Source: an uncultured Algibacter sp. (GTDB taxonomy: Bacteria; Bacteroidota; Bacteroidia; Flavobacteriales; Flavobacteriaceae). Taken from it: DNA of 64,000 bases. Shown one piece after another: positions 1 to 10,563 of the stretch. The stretch spans positions 1 to 64,000 of the forward strand of contig NZ_CANLGU010000006.1 in NCBI RefSeq assembly GCF_947490405.1. The letters are read 5' to 3'. The stretch's first letter is position 1, and each line of letters begins with the position of its first letter. The notes beneath the pieces are model-generated. The model worked only from the letters and a program-made list of their open reading frames with translations. It had not been told where the DNA came from and did not search any database. Position numbers and translations under genes: made by a program.

Positions 1-1
1 G

Positions 2-410
2 TTGAAAGCTGAAGAAGACGCTAAGGCAAAATTAGCTGAAGAGGTAAGAATACAAGCAGAGCAAGAGGAGCAAGCAAAAATAGTAGAAGCAGCAAGGTTG
101 AAAGCTGAAGAAGACGCTAAGGCAAAATTAGCTGAAGAGGTAAGAATACAAGCAGAGCAAGAGGAGCAAGCAAGAAAAGCAGAAGCAGCAAGATTGAAAT
201 CTGAAGAAGATGCTAAGGCAAAATTAGCTGAAGAGGTAAGAATACAAGCAGAGCAAGAGGAGCAAGCAAGAATAGTAGAAGCAGCAAGATTGAAAGCTGA
301 AGAAGACGCTAAGGCAAAATTAGCTAAAGAGGCAAGAATACAAGCAGAGCAAGAGGAGCAAGCAAGAATAACAGAAGCAACAAGGTTAAAAGCTGAAGAA
401 GCGGCTAAGG
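2..410 (+). repeat. 96-bp in-frame tandem repeat, four copies plus partial fifth
   Basis: Units begin at 2, 98, 194 and 290, each with TTGAAAGCTGAAGAAGACGC or a close variant, and a degenerate partial copy begins at 386. Each unit encodes 32 residues of coiled coil. Copies differ by only a few bases, so the array expanded recently or is kept uniform by recombination. It continues beyond the left edge. The repeats are part of a gene, not a CRISPR. Confidence 0.93.
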
Positions 411-1300
411 CAATTGAAACATCAGCTGTAAATGAAGATATTCAATCATTAAATGACCTTAAAAAATCTGCTGATGAAGTTAAAAATAAGCAGCAGTATT
501 TGTTAGATGATTTAAGTAATAAAATTGCTGGTAAGCAGCAGGACTTAGATGATTTAAAAGAAGAAAATGATTTACGAGATCAAGGGATTGTTAAAGCTCC
601 AAAAGCTTTTAAAAGTGTTTCTGCTGAAAATGCAGCTATAGAAAGCTTAAAGCTAAAAATTGATAATTCTGTTGTTCAACAAGATGCTAAAATAACTGAG
701 ATAGAAAAGCTTTATAGACAGCGCCTTAAGAAAGTTAGAAAGAAGAATGATGCTACAAATCAAGCATATTTAAACGCTATTGAAACTTTAAAATCTGAAA
801 GAGAACAGACGATTACTATTAAGAAAAATTTAGAAGCAAACTTAGAAGATATTAAAGTTGCAACAGCATATGAGAGAAGTAGAAGAATTAAAAAAGCTGC
901 TTATGATAATGATGATGATAGATATAATAAAGACAGAGCAACTTTAGAGCGTATTAAAAAGTTCACAGAGCCTAATACAGAACCATTAACAGAAAAAGAT
1001 TTTGATTATGGAGACCCTCTGAGTAATATCCAAATTGTAAAAGATGTTAGTAATGCTAATGAGGGATATTACCTGGTTGTTGCTGTACACACAAATATTG
1101 AGAAACGTGATAAATTCTTGGAAAAAGCTGTTGCAGCAGGTGAAAAGAATATCAATTTCTTTTTTGATGTTAATACCAGTAAATACTATATCTATTATGA
1201 GAAATTTGATAATATAAGTCAAGCAAAATCATCCTTAGATAATAGTAAAGGAAGTAAACCGTATAACAGTAAAATGTCTATGGTTAAAATTGAAAACTAA
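2..1300 (+). CDS. Coiled-coil repeat protein with SPOR-like C-terminus, 5' partial
   Basis: The reading frame is open from the left edge, so the true start lies outside the window; 432 residues are visible. The first ~135 residues are a charged alanine/glutamate/lysine coiled coil made of 32-residue units encoded by 96-bp tandem repeats. Residues ~140-320 are further coiled coil. The last ~80 residues (from YYLVVAVHTN) look like a small alpha/beta domain of the SPOR type found at the end of many flavobacterial envelope proteins. It is followed at 72 bp by a giant SprB-repeat protein and then a PorP/SprF gene. In Flavobacterium johnsoniae the genes before sprB are sprC and sprD, which support SprB function, so an accessory role for the adhesin is plausible. 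That is inferred from position only. Confidence 0.75.
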   Translation: MKAEEDAKAKLAEEVRIQAEQEEQAKIVEAARLKAEEDAKAKLAEEVRIQAEQEEQARKAEAARLKSEEDAKAKLAEEVRIQAEQEEQARIVEAARLKAEEDAKAKLAKEARIQAEQEEQARITEATRLKAEEAAKAIETSAVNEDIQSLNDLKKSADEVKNKQQYLLDDLSNKIAGKQQDLDDLKEENDLRDQGIVKAPKAFKSVSAENAAIESLKLKIDNSVVQQDAKITEIEKLYRQRLKKVRKKNDATNQAYLNAIETLKSEREQTITIKKNLEANLEDIKVATAYERSRRIKKAAYDNDDDRYNKDRATLERIKKFTEPNTEPLTEKDFDYGDPLSNIQIVKDVSNANEGYYLVVAVHTNIEKRDKFLEKAVAAGEKNINFFFDVNTSKYYIYYEKFDNISQAKSSLDNSKGSKPYNSKMSMVKIEN

Positions 1301-1372
1301 TGAAGCAAAACTAAAACTAATGTTTCTTTTTGAAAAGCCCCAAACAAAAAGAAACGTATAAATATAACTGCC

Positions 1373-4300
1373 ATGATAAAGCCTACTTTAATTAAAAAAG
1401 GACTCGCTCTTTTGCTGCTTGTATTTAGCATGCAATTGTTCGCACAAAATTATGTTCCTTTTACACCAAGATTTAATCAGGATTTAAGGGGAGATATTCA
1501 ATTAATTGGAAATAATATCTTGGGGCCAGATAATAATCCTTTCAATGATGGCACTGTATATAATCATACTGTGAATATGCAGTATATAGATATTGATTCT
1601 GATCCTTCTACATTTAGTTCATCAAGTGCAGATTTAACAGTTCCAAATCCTGGATGTTATCGAATTATTCATGCAGGTTTATACTGGGGAGCTGTAACAG
1701 AAGGAACTGAGCCTTTTACTAATGTTAAGTTTAGAGGGCCTTCTGGAGGATATACAGATGTGGTTGGCACTGTGATTTTTGATGCAAATGGGACAACTGT
1801 TGATGGTGGTGATAGTTTCCCTTATGCATGTTATGCAGATGTTACACCAATAGTTACAAGTTTAGCAACTGATTTAGGAACCTATACTGTAGCAAACGTA
1901 TCTAGTGCTCAAGGTAGAACACAAAGTTTTGGTAATAATACAGGACACTCAGCGGGTTGGTCTCTTTATATCGTTTATGAGGACCCTACATTACCCGGGA
2001 AATCAATTACAAGTTTTGATGGTTTTAGTGCCATTAGTGTTCCGGGATCTAACCCAACATTAGATATACCAGTTTCAGGATTTAGAACATTACCTGCTCC
2101 AGCTCCAGTAAGAGCAAATTTTGCATTTGCAACATTAGAAGGTGATAGCCCAATTTTAGGAGACCAATTATTATTAAATGGTTTGAATTTATCTACTACA
2201 GACAGACCAGCTACCAACTTTTTTAATAGTTCGGTTACCCAATTAAGTGCATTACCAGTAAATAATAGAAACCCGAATAGTACCAATACCCTAGGTTTTG
2301 ATACTGGTGTTATAGTGGTTCCAAATCCAACTAATTCTGTTATAGCTAATGATGCTACTTCAGCTACCGTACGTTTAGAAACTAGTGGGGATACATATTT
2401 CCCATATTTTTTCTCTTTAGCTGTTGATATTATTGAACCCAATATTGTACTCACTAAAATAGTTGAAGACCCAGCAGGGAACGATATTGGAGGGCAACTT
2501 GTAAATTTGGGTGACGAATTAAATTATGTTATTGGTTTTCAAAATACAGGTAATGATGATGCAACCAATTTAATCATTACCGATATTTTACCAACTAATA
2601 TTGTGTTTAATTATCCTGCTGATATTGGAGTATTACCTCCAGGAATTACTCATAGTTATAATCCAGCTACACGAGAACTTATTTTCAATATTGATAATTC
2701 CCTTGTAGAAGAGAATGATCCAATTCAAGATATTCGTTTTAAAGTTACAGTAGTTTCAACCTGTAGTTTATTAACGGATGCTTGTTCTAATATTATTAGC
2801 AATCAAGCATTTTCTTCATATAGAGCTGCAACAAGTTTAACTTTTGAAGTAAATGAAGACCCTAGTTTCAATACTAATACGGGGTGTTTATTAACTCCCG
2901 GTGCAACAAATTTTTTAGCAGATATTGATTGTACTTTTGAAGAAGAAGTAATCCTTTGTGGAGCAAGTACGGTTTTAACCTCTGGTAGTGGTTATGATTC
3001 TTACTCTTGGTCTACAAGTCTTACGGGAACACCTGTTATAGGAACAACACAGTCTATAACAGTAACATCTACTGGGACGTATTATGTTGAAAATACAGCT
3101 GTGGCACCTTGTCAATCAACAAGTCAAGTCTTTGAGGTAGTAACTTTTGGTGCTGGTGTAACAAATCCAGTTATTCCTTTTGCAGACCAAGTTGTTATTT
3201 GTCCGAACGATGGAAAAGAATTACCATATATATTTTTATGTGGTGGTAATGGCCCGAGATTGATAGAAACTAATATTACAGATACAACTTCTATTATTTG
3301 GGAGCAACTCGATGAAGGTAGTTGTACAGCTGTTGCTAATCCTAATTGTGCAAACGAAGATGCTGCATGTGCATGGAATCAAGTAGCTACAGGTCCAAAT
3401 TATATGGCGGATACTGCTGGTCAGTTCAGATTAACTTTGAATTATGATGGTGGATGTTTCAATCAGTTTTATTTTAACGTGTATTCCAATTTACTTGTTC
3501 CAACAGTAACATCAAGAGATATTTATTGCACAACACCAGGAGAAATTACTGTTGGTAGTGTACCTAGTGGTTATGAGTTTAGTATTGATGGTACTACGTA
3601 TCAAAATAGTAATGTATTTTCAGTAACAACACCAGGTATTTATACGGTTTATATCAGACAGATAGGAGTAGATCCTAATCCATGTATATTTACAGTACCT
3701 GATGTACAAATAAGACAAACAGATTTTACGGTTTCTACTTTAGTAACACAACCACTGTGTTATGGTGATTTAGGAAGTATTTCTGTGGCGGCAAATGATG
3801 TTCGTCCGCAATACTTTTTTTCAATCTCTCAAGGAGGAACTATAGTAAATAGCGTAGGGCCTATTACCCCTAATAATTATACATTTTCAAACTTAAATCC
3901 AGGAACATATACAGTTGATGTTTCTACGGAAGATGGATGTATTTACACAGAAAATGTAGATATCATTGAACCTCCTTTACTTGAAGCTACTTCGGCATTA
4001 ACAACACCTTTAACATGTACAGATGGTGAAATAACTATATACCCAACAGGAGGAACACCGCCGTATTTCTATTTTGTGAACGGCGCTACAAATTTTCAAA
4101 CGGTTCCTACAATACCAGTTACTGCATCAGGCATTTTTAATATAGAGGTTGTAGATTCTAATAATTGTTCTGCGTTAACATCCATAAACGTTGATATTAT
4201 TCCAGCGCCAGTTTTTACAGTTACAGCAACAGATATTGCGTGTTCTGATACTGGAGATGTTGGAACGATTACGGTTAATGTAACAAACCCTAATGGCAAT

Positions 4301-7300
4301 ACCTTAGAGTATAGTATTGATAATGGTATTACGTTTACAAACTCCAATGTATTTACAGGTCTTTCAACTGGTAATTATAGTGTAGTTGTACAATATGGGT
4401 CTGGAGCAGGAGAGGTTTGTTTAACCACTCCTCAAACTGTTAGTATAACAACCTTGGCAACAGTAACAGGAACAGCAACATTAACAACACCATTAAGTTG
4501 TACATCAGATGGTGTTATTACGGTTTCAGGTGTTACAGGCGGTACAGCACCTTACAGTTACAGTATCGATGGTGTGAATTTTCAATTAGGTACAACATTT
4601 AATGGATTAACCGAAGGAACTTATACAGTAACTGTTAGAGATTCAAGTGGATGTGCCTTTATAGCAACTCCAATAACTATTGATGCATTAAACCCACCAA
4701 CTGATTTAGATTTTAACAGTACGCCTTTAAGTTGTCCTGCTATTACTTCGGATGTTACTTTAACAGCAACAGGAGGTTTCGCACCATTAGAATATCAAAT
4801 TATAGCACCATTAAGTGCTGCTGCAGCTTATCAGAATTCGAATATTTTCTCTGGATTAAGTCCAGATACTTATACTCTTCAAGTTAGAGATGCAAATGGA
4901 TGTATTTACACCGAAAGTTATACAATCGCGCCATTGCCTCCAATAACTTTGGGTACGGTTGTAACAAAAGGTATAGATTGTACAGCATCACCAGATGGAA
5001 TCATAACAGGAACAATTTCTGGTGGTACTGCTCCTTTTAATTATGCAGTGTCATTTAATGGCAGTACTTACAGTGGTTCAATTGGAGTCGTAGGAACAAC
5101 ATTTACGCATACAGCAACCACAGATGGTACATATCAATTCCAAATTACCGATGCTAATGGGTGTATTGCAGAATCTAATATTCAAACATTAAGTGCACCA
5201 GTTTCTGTTACTGCTTCAGAGTCTGTAACAAATCCAACATGTAATGGTTATAATGATGGTTCTTTTACTTTAACACCACTAACTGGTCTAGCACCGTTTA
5301 CTTATAGTATTGATGGAGGAACAACTTTTGTGTCTTCAAATGTATTTGGAGGTTTAGTGGCAGGTACATACAACTATGTTATTAGAGATAGTAAAAATTG
5401 TGAAGTACCTGGTTCAGTTAACTTAATCGACCCTGCTCCTATAAATGTTTCAATTGTTAGAAATCCAGTGCAATGTATTGCAAATACTAATGCACCAGGT
5501 AGCTTAGATATAACTATTAATTCTGGTGGAATTACACCTTATATTTATACCTTATTTGATAATACGTTTACTCAAATAGGGCTTAGTATTACAACAGCTT
5601 CCACAACTCAAACCTTTTCAGGTTTAAATTTTGGAGATTATTATGTAACTATAACAGATGATAATGGTTGTGAATACATTAGTGGTGTGCAAAGAATTGA
5701 GACACCTCCAAGTATTAGTTTGATTGGAAATGCCACAACGGGGTCTTGTGCTACAGGGGCTACAGTTGATATTTCAGTTGTATCTGGAGCAGGACCATTT
5801 ACATATTCCATTTTTGGTCAACCCGCTACAAGTTTTGGACCAACACCTGCAACATCACATACATTTACAGGATTAAATCATGGTGTAACATACCAATTTC
5901 AAGTTATCGATTCTGGTGGGTGTTTTTCAATATTAGAGGTTACAACGCCAACGTTATCAGCTATAGATATTGATGCACTCACAACAACTGATGTAAGCTG
6001 TAATGGCGATAACAATGGTACACTTGATTTTACAGTTTTAAATTACAATGTATCTGTAACGAGTATATATTACGAAGTTCAAGATGAATTAACAAATACT
6101 CCAATAGTCCCTGCTCAAAACGGCACTTTTACAGGTTTAACAGGAGCTGCAGTTAACGGAACCATAACAGGTTTGCCGGCAGGAAATTATACGTTATTTG
6201 TTAGAGAGGTTGATGGCACTTTATGTACAGTCTCTGAAATATTTCAAATAAGACAACCTATTCAACCACTTGTTGCCGCTACAACTGCTAATCAAAATGC
6301 TAATTGTAATGTTGGCGCACAAGTAACTGTAACCGCAACTGGTGGAACAGGACCTTACAGGTATGCTTCTGGTGCGGTTGGATTTATACCAACACCAGCA
6401 GATTTTGGAACAAACAATGTTTTAAATTTAGACTATGCAGTAAGAACCAATTGGGATATTGTAGTAAGAGATGTTAATGATTGTGAGGTAAGGATAAATG
6501 AAACTATAGATATAGATCCAGAACCAGTAATTTTAGCTACTTTGAATAACCAATGTACAGTAACTGAAGGAAATTTTGAAATAGACGTTACATTAACTAC
6601 ACCTGGAATTGCTCCTTATACCTACAGTATTGATGGTGGTGTATTCCAAACTTTAACAACACCTTTTACAGTTTCAAATTTATCATCAGGAACCCATACT
6701 ATAGAAGTACAAGATGTTAATGGTTGTGGGAATTTAGTTTCTGTAGATATTGAAGCTCCAATAGATTTACTACCTAGTGTCTCAGCGTTACCTTCGTGTA
6801 ATAATGATGATGGAGAAATTACTATAACTGGTTCAGGTGGTTCAGGTTCTTATTCATACAGTATAAGTCCTAATCCAGCATCTATAGTACTTACAGGGAA
6901 TGTGTTTTCTGGTGTGCCATCTGGAACTTACACTATAACACTAACAGATATAATAACCACTTGTTCAGAGAACATTTCAGTAGTTGTTCAAGAAGCAACG
7001 CCACCAACACTTACAATAACGCCAACACAAATAACATGTTTTAGTGATAATGATGGAACTTTTCAACTAAATGTAAGTGGGTATTCAGGACCATATACTT
7101 ATGAAGTTTTTGATAGCACCTCTACATCTGTTTTTGGAGTGGTAGTAGCCAATACATCAACGAATCCTATATTAGTTTCGGGGCTTTCTGGTGGAACGTA
7201 TTCTGTGGTGGTTACAGAAACAGCTGGCCCATTATGTTCTGCTGCATCAACCGTTATAATCCCTTCACCATCAGAGCTATTGCAACTTGTAGCGACTGAA

Positions 7301-9541
7301 ACATCAAACGTAACTTGTGATGATGATAAAGGAACTATAACAGCAATTGCATCTGGTGGTTGGGGAACTTATGAATATGAATTAACTGGACCAACAACCG
7401 TAGCTTACTCACCAAATGGCACATTTACAAACTTATCTGCTGGAAGCTACACTGTTAATGTTAGAGATGCCGGAGGATGTATTGTTTCTGAGAATGTGCC
7501 ACTTGATATACCAACACCAATCGATGCAACTATTACTACAGCAACACCGAGTTTACTCTCATGTTTTGGAGATACTAATGCGACAATAACAGCAAGTTTA
7601 GTTTCCGGCGGACAAGGAACTAACTATACTTATACGCTAAATATGCTTTCGCCTACAATTAGTACTTCAGGACCACAAACATCACCAATATTTACAGATT
7701 TAAGTTCAGGTACTTATAATGTAGTTGTAAGTGATGGTTATAATTGTGAGTTCACCTCTGCGGATGTTATTATTACCGAACCTTCAGAAGTTCAAGCGAG
7801 TTTAGTGAAAGCTACATCACAAACCTGTACCACGCAAACAGCATTAACATTAAGTGCTTCAGGTGGAACAGGAACTTATGAGTATAGTGATACAAGTGCT
7901 TTCTCAACTGTTTTGGGGTCATTCACAACCACAGTAACATTCCCAGTTTCAACAGGAACGTTTAGATATTATGTAAGAGATGCTAATGGATGTATTGCTA
8001 ATGTTTCAAACGATATTACTATAGATCCATTGCCAGCATTAACAATGCGTTTGGATACTACTAATACAACTATTAGTTGTGCTGGGGATGATAATGGCGT
8101 TATTATCGCTTCCGCGGAAGGTGGTTTAGGTACTTATGTTTATACATTGCTAGATACTCTAGGTAATCCTATTACACCTGTAACTCAGGATAGCCCTGGG
8201 GTTTTTACAAACCTTCCTACTGGTAACTATCAAATACAGGTAAACAGTGGAGATTGTTTAGAAGTTTCAGCAACTATTCCAATTACAAATGCATCATCAC
8301 CGCTTGATGTTACGTTTAATCCTATTGATGTTACCTGTAATGGGGAAAATGATGGGATGTTAGAAATTACCACTAGTGGTGGTTCTGGTATTATTAAGTA
8401 TGCCATTTCGCCACAATTAGACCAATTTTTCGATTTAGAAACAGTTGAAAATTTATCACCAGGTAACTATGATATTGTTGTGCAAGATGAATTAGGTTGT
8501 TTTGTAACTTATAATTTTGATATTGATCAACCACTTCCTTTAGGATTCACTTATACAATTATTAGCGAAGCACCTTGTGATGGTGATTCTACGGGTGAGT
8601 TTACCATAGAGATTTTAGGTGGGGAGGCTCCATACAGTGTGAGTCTGGATGATGTAACTTATACACCACTTCCAATGGGAGTAACTACTTATACATTCTC
8701 TGGTTTAGAAGGTGGTGAGAAAATGGTTTATGTTTTAGATTCTAGTAATTGTGGAGGTGATAGTCCATTTTCTATTCCATTGCAAGATCCTGTAATTATT
8801 GAGCCATTAGCTAATATAAATTATGAGTGTATCAATGATTTAGTAAATAATACCAATACAGTTACCAATAGAGTCACTGTAACTGTAGATTCAAGTATTA
8901 CAGATACCTCTATTTTAGAGTATTCATTAGATGGAGGAGCTTTTTCAACAGGAACAGGTGTTTATGAAAACTTATCACCAGGACCTCACAGCATTGAAGT
9001 ACGTCATCCAAATGGTTGTGTACAAATTACAGATAATGGAATTCCTTTCATTATTGATACTTTCCAGCCTTTAGCTTTATCTATAGATGATGGTGGTTTA
9101 AACGAAATTATTGCTAATGCCTCAGGGGGTGCAACACCTTATGAATTCAGATTAAATGGTGAGTCTTATGGGAATGAAAATACCTTTTTGATATTTGAAT
9201 CTGGTGATTACACCGTTACAGTTATTGACGCTAATGGTTGTGAAGTTTCAGCAACTCGATTTTTTGAATATGTAGATGTTTGTATACCTAATTATTTTAC
9301 ACCAAATGGCGATGGTAATCTAGATGGTTGGGGACCAGGTTGCGCTAATCAATACAGAAATTTAACCTTCGATATTTTTGATAGGTATGGACGAAAGATT
9401 GCTACCTTAAATATAGGAGATAAATGGGATGGAAAATACAGAGGTGTTGAGTTGCCTACTGGAGATTACTGGTATGTTGTAAAACTAAATGAACCGAGAG
9501 ATAAACGTGAATTTGTTGGACACTTTACACTTTACAGGTAA
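1373..9541 (+). CDS. Giant SprB-repeat surface adhesin with T9SS type B sorting domain
   Basis: This 2722-residue protein starts with a signal peptide (residues 1-24, ending LFAQ). Residues ~25-350 form a conserved N-terminal region. Residues ~355-470 resemble a DUF11-type repeat domain (NIVLTKIVEDPAGNDIGGQL). About 20 SprB-type repeats of ~85-100 residues follow, each with PYTYSIDGG-like, GTYTVTVRD-like and NGC motifs. The last ~85 residues (CIPNYFTPNGDGNLDGWGPG, then FDIFDRYGRKIATL) are the gliding-associated type B C-terminal domain recognised by the type IX secretion system. SprB of F. johnsoniae is a much larger (over 6000 residues) mobile adhesin of the gliding machinery; this one is shorter but has the same plan. 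The PorP/SprF gene 23 bp downstream is the expected partner for type B substrates. A surface adhesin role is inferred. Confidence 0.93.
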   Translation: MIKPTLIKKGLALLLLVFSMQLFAQNYVPFTPRFNQDLRGDIQLIGNNILGPDNNPFNDGTVYNHTVNMQYIDIDSDPSTFSSSSADLTVPNPGCYRIIHAGLYWGAVTEGTEPFTNVKFRGPSGGYTDVVGTVIFDANGTTVDGGDSFPYACYADVTPIVTSLATDLGTYTVANVSSAQGRTQSFGNNTGHSAGWSLYIVYEDPTLPGKSITSFDGFSAISVPGSNPTLDIPVSGFRTLPAPAPVRANFAFATLEGDSPILGDQLLLNGLNLSTTDRPATNFFNSSVTQLSALPVNNRNPNSTNTLGFDTGVIVVPNPTNSVIANDATSATVRLETSGDTYFPYFFSLAVDIIEPNIVLTKIVEDPAGNDIGGQLVNLGDELNYVIGFQNTGNDDATNLIITDILPTNIVFNYPADIGVLPPGITHSYNPATRELIFNIDNSLVEENDPIQDIRFKVTVVSTCSLLTDACSNIISNQAFSSYRAATSLTFEVNEDPSFNTNTGCLLTPGATNFLADIDCTFEEEVILCGASTVLTSGSGYDSYSWSTSLTGTPVIGTTQSITVTSTGTYYVENTAVAPCQSTSQVFEVVTFGAGVTNPVIPFADQVVICPNDGKELPYIFLCGGNGPRLIETNITDTTSIIWEQLDEGSCTAVANPNCANEDAACAWNQVATGPNYMADTAGQFRLTLNYDGGCFNQFYFNVYSNLLVPTVTSRDIYCTTPGEITVGSVPSGYEFSIDGTTYQNSNVFSVTTPGIYTVYIRQIGVDPNPCIFTVPDVQIRQTDFTVSTLVTQPLCYGDLGSISVAANDVRPQYFFSISQGGTIVNSVGPITPNNYTFSNLNPGTYTVDVSTEDGCIYTENVDIIEPPLLEATSALTTPLTCTDGEITIYPTGGTPPYFYFVNGATNFQTVPTIPVTASGIFNIEVVDSNNCSALTSINVDIIPAPVFTVTATDIACSDTGDVGTITVNVTNPNGNTLEYSIDNGITFTNSNVFTGLSTGNYSVVVQYGSGAGEVCLTTPQTVSITTLATVTGTATLTTPLSCTSDGVITVSGVTGGTAPYSYSIDGVNFQLGTTFNGLTEGTYTVTVRDSSGCAFIATPITIDALNPPTDLDFNSTPLSCPAITSDVTLTATGGFAPLEYQIIAPLSAAAAYQNSNIFSGLSPDTYTLQVRDANGCIYTESYTIAPLPPITLGTVVTKGIDCTASPDGIITGTISGGTAPFNYAVSFNGSTYSGSIGVVGTTFTHTATTDGTYQFQITDANGCIAESNIQTLSAPVSVTASESVTNPTCNGYNDGSFTLTPLTGLAPFTYSIDGGTTFVSSNVFGGLVAGTYNYVIRDSKNCEVPGSVNLIDPAPINVSIVRNPVQCIANTNAPGSLDITINSGGITPYIYTLFDNTFTQIGLSITTASTTQTFSGLNFGDYYVTITDDNGCEYISGVQRIETPPSISLIGNATTGSCATGATVDISVVSGAGPFTYSIFGQPATSFGPTPATSHTFTGLNHGVTYQFQVIDSGGCFSILEVTTPTLSAIDIDALTTTDVSCNGDNNGTLDFTVLNYNVSVTSIYYEVQDELTNTPIVPAQNGTFTGLTGAAVNGTITGLPAGNYTLFVREVDGTLCTVSEIFQIRQPIQPLVAATTANQNANCNVGAQVTVTATGGTGPYRYASGAVGFIPTPADFGTNNVLNLDYAVRTNWDIVVRDVNDCEVRINETIDIDPEPVILATLNNQCTVTEGNFEIDVTLTTPGIAPYTYSIDGGVFQTLTTPFTVSNLSSGTHTIEVQDVNGCGNLVSVDIEAPIDLLPSVSALPSCNNDDGEITITGSGGSGSYSYSISPNPASIVLTGNVFSGVPSGTYTITLTDIITTCSENISVVVQEATPPTLTITPTQITCFSDNDGTFQLNVSGYSGPYTYEVFDSTSTSVFGVVVANTSTNPILVSGLSGGTYSVVVTETAGPLCSAASTVIIPSPSELLQLVATETSNVTCDDDKGTITAIASGGWGTYEYELTGPTTVAYSPNGTFTNLSAGSYTVNVRDAGGCIVSENVPLDIPTPIDATITTATPSLLSCFGDTNATITASLVSGGQGTNYTYTLNMLSPTISTSGPQTSPIFTDLSSGTYNVVVSDGYNCEFTSADVIITEPSEVQASLVKATSQTCTTQTALTLSASGGTGTYEYSDTSAFSTVLGSFTTTVTFPVSTGTFRYYVRDANGCIANVSNDITIDPLPALTMRLDTTNTTISCAGDDNGVIIASAEGGLGTYVYTLLDTLGNPITPVTQDSPGVFTNLPTGNYQIQVNSGDCLEVSATIPITNASSPLDVTFNPIDVTCNGENDGMLEITTSGGSGIIKYAISPQLDQFFDLETVENLSPGNYDIVVQDELGCFVTYNFDIDQPLPLGFTYTIISEAPCDGDSTGEFTIEILGGEAPYSVSLDDVTYTPLPMGVTTYTFSGLEGGEKMVYVLDSSNCGGDSPFSIPLQDPVIIEPLANINYECINDLVNNTNTVTNRVTVTVDSSITDTSILEYSLDGGAFSTGTGVYENLSPGPHSIEVRHPNGCVQITDNGIPFIIDTFQPLALSIDDGGLNEIIANASGGATPYEFRLNGESYGNENTFLIFESGDYTVTVIDANGCEVSATRFFEYVDVCIPNYFTPNGDGNLDGWGPGCANQYRNLTFDIFDRYGRKIATLNIGDKWDGKYRGVELPTGDYWYVVKLNEPRDKREFVGHFTLYR

Positions 9542-9564
9542 TTAAAACTCTTAACGAAAGCATT

Positions 9565-10551
9565 ATGAAAATAAAAAAAATATATACAAGTCTGATTCTT
9601 CTCTTAGTTGTTTTTAATAGCTATGGGCAAGAGTTAAACTTACCCGTTTTTACACAGTATTTGGCTGATAACGATTTTGTAGTATCACCAACTTATGCTG
9701 GTATTGGGGATAATTTAAAAATTAGAGCAAACGGACTTACACAATGGGTAGGCATTAAAAATGCTCCAGATAATCAATCTGTTTATGCAGATGTTAGAAT
9801 TGCTGATCGTTCAGGTTTGGGTATGTCTTTTTATAATGATAGAAACGGTAATACCATTCAAACCGGAGGAAAACTTTCTTTTGCGCATCATTTAGTTTTA
9901 GATTATTATTCTAAACTGTATTTGTCCTTTGGTATTTCATACAACATAAACAATTTTAGAATAGACATTGATAATTTTGATAATGGTTATGATAATCCAA
10001 TTATAGATCCATTTGTAACTGACGATAGACGAACTACAAATCATAATTTTGATATAGGAACATTGTTGAGGTATAAGGGTGCTTTTTTTAGTTTTAACGT
10101 AAATAATGTTCTTGAAAAGAAGTTAGATGAGACCGTAAGAATTTTAGAACCTAATTTGCTTCTAAACTATCAAATATATTCTGGTTACACTTTTAGAGGT
10201 CCTAAGAAGAGTGGTCTAGAATTTGAACCATCCATTTACTATCAAATGTTTAGTAGTGATAAGCGTTCTAGTACAGATTTGAATTTTAAGTTTAGAAAAT
10301 ACAATCGAGATTATGATTATTTCTGGGCAGGAATTTCGTATCGCTTCTTAAACGATCAATTTTTTAAGCCACTAAATATTGGGCCCATGGTTGGTTTCCA
10401 GAAATCTATTTTTTATTTTGGTTATGCTTACCAAGTAACTACAAATGATTTGTCAGCATACAACTCAGGAACTCATGTTGTTACTATCGGGTTAAACTTT
10501 CTGCAGGGTATTAGTAATTGTCCTTGTACACAGAGTGCAGTGCGTAAATAA
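9565..10551 (+). CDS. PorP/SprF family type IX secretion membrane protein
   Basis: This 328-residue protein has a signal peptide (residues ~1-22, ending NSYGQ) followed by the family opening LPVFTQYLADNDFVVSPTYA and a pattern of alternating residues typical of an outer-membrane beta-barrel. PorP/SprF proteins are needed for secretion or surface attachment of type B T9SS substrates. SprF handles SprB in F. johnsoniae. The gene follows the giant SprB-repeat gene after 23 bp in the same direction, so the two are probably one operon and a dedicated pair. The end is 12 bp from the convergent phosphopantetheinyl transferase gene. Confidence 0.93.
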   Translation: MKIKKIYTSLILLLVVFNSYGQELNLPVFTQYLADNDFVVSPTYAGIGDNLKIRANGLTQWVGIKNAPDNQSVYADVRIADRSGLGMSFYNDRNGNTIQTGGKLSFAHHLVLDYYSKLYLSFGISYNINNFRIDIDNFDNGYDNPIIDPFVTDDRRTTNHNFDIGTLLRYKGAFFSFNVNNVLEKKLDETVRILEPNLLLNYQIYSGYTFRGPKKSGLEFEPSIYYQMFSSDKRSSTDLNFKFRKYNRDYDYFWAGISYRFLNDQFFKPLNIGPMVGFQKSIFYFGYAYQVTTNDLSAYNSGTHVVTIGLNFLQGISNCPCTQSAVRK

Positions 10552-10563
10552 GGTTATAAAATT

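Noticed and set aside
2-410. Regular 96-bp repeats resembling an array
   Set aside because: No unique spacers, and the repeats are in frame within one coding sequence; this is a coiled-coil gene, not a CRISPR.
1975-2454. 159-residue minus-strand open frame inside the giant adhesin gene
   Set aside because: It is a shadow of a biased-composition coding region; the plus-strand SprB-repeat protein explains it fully.
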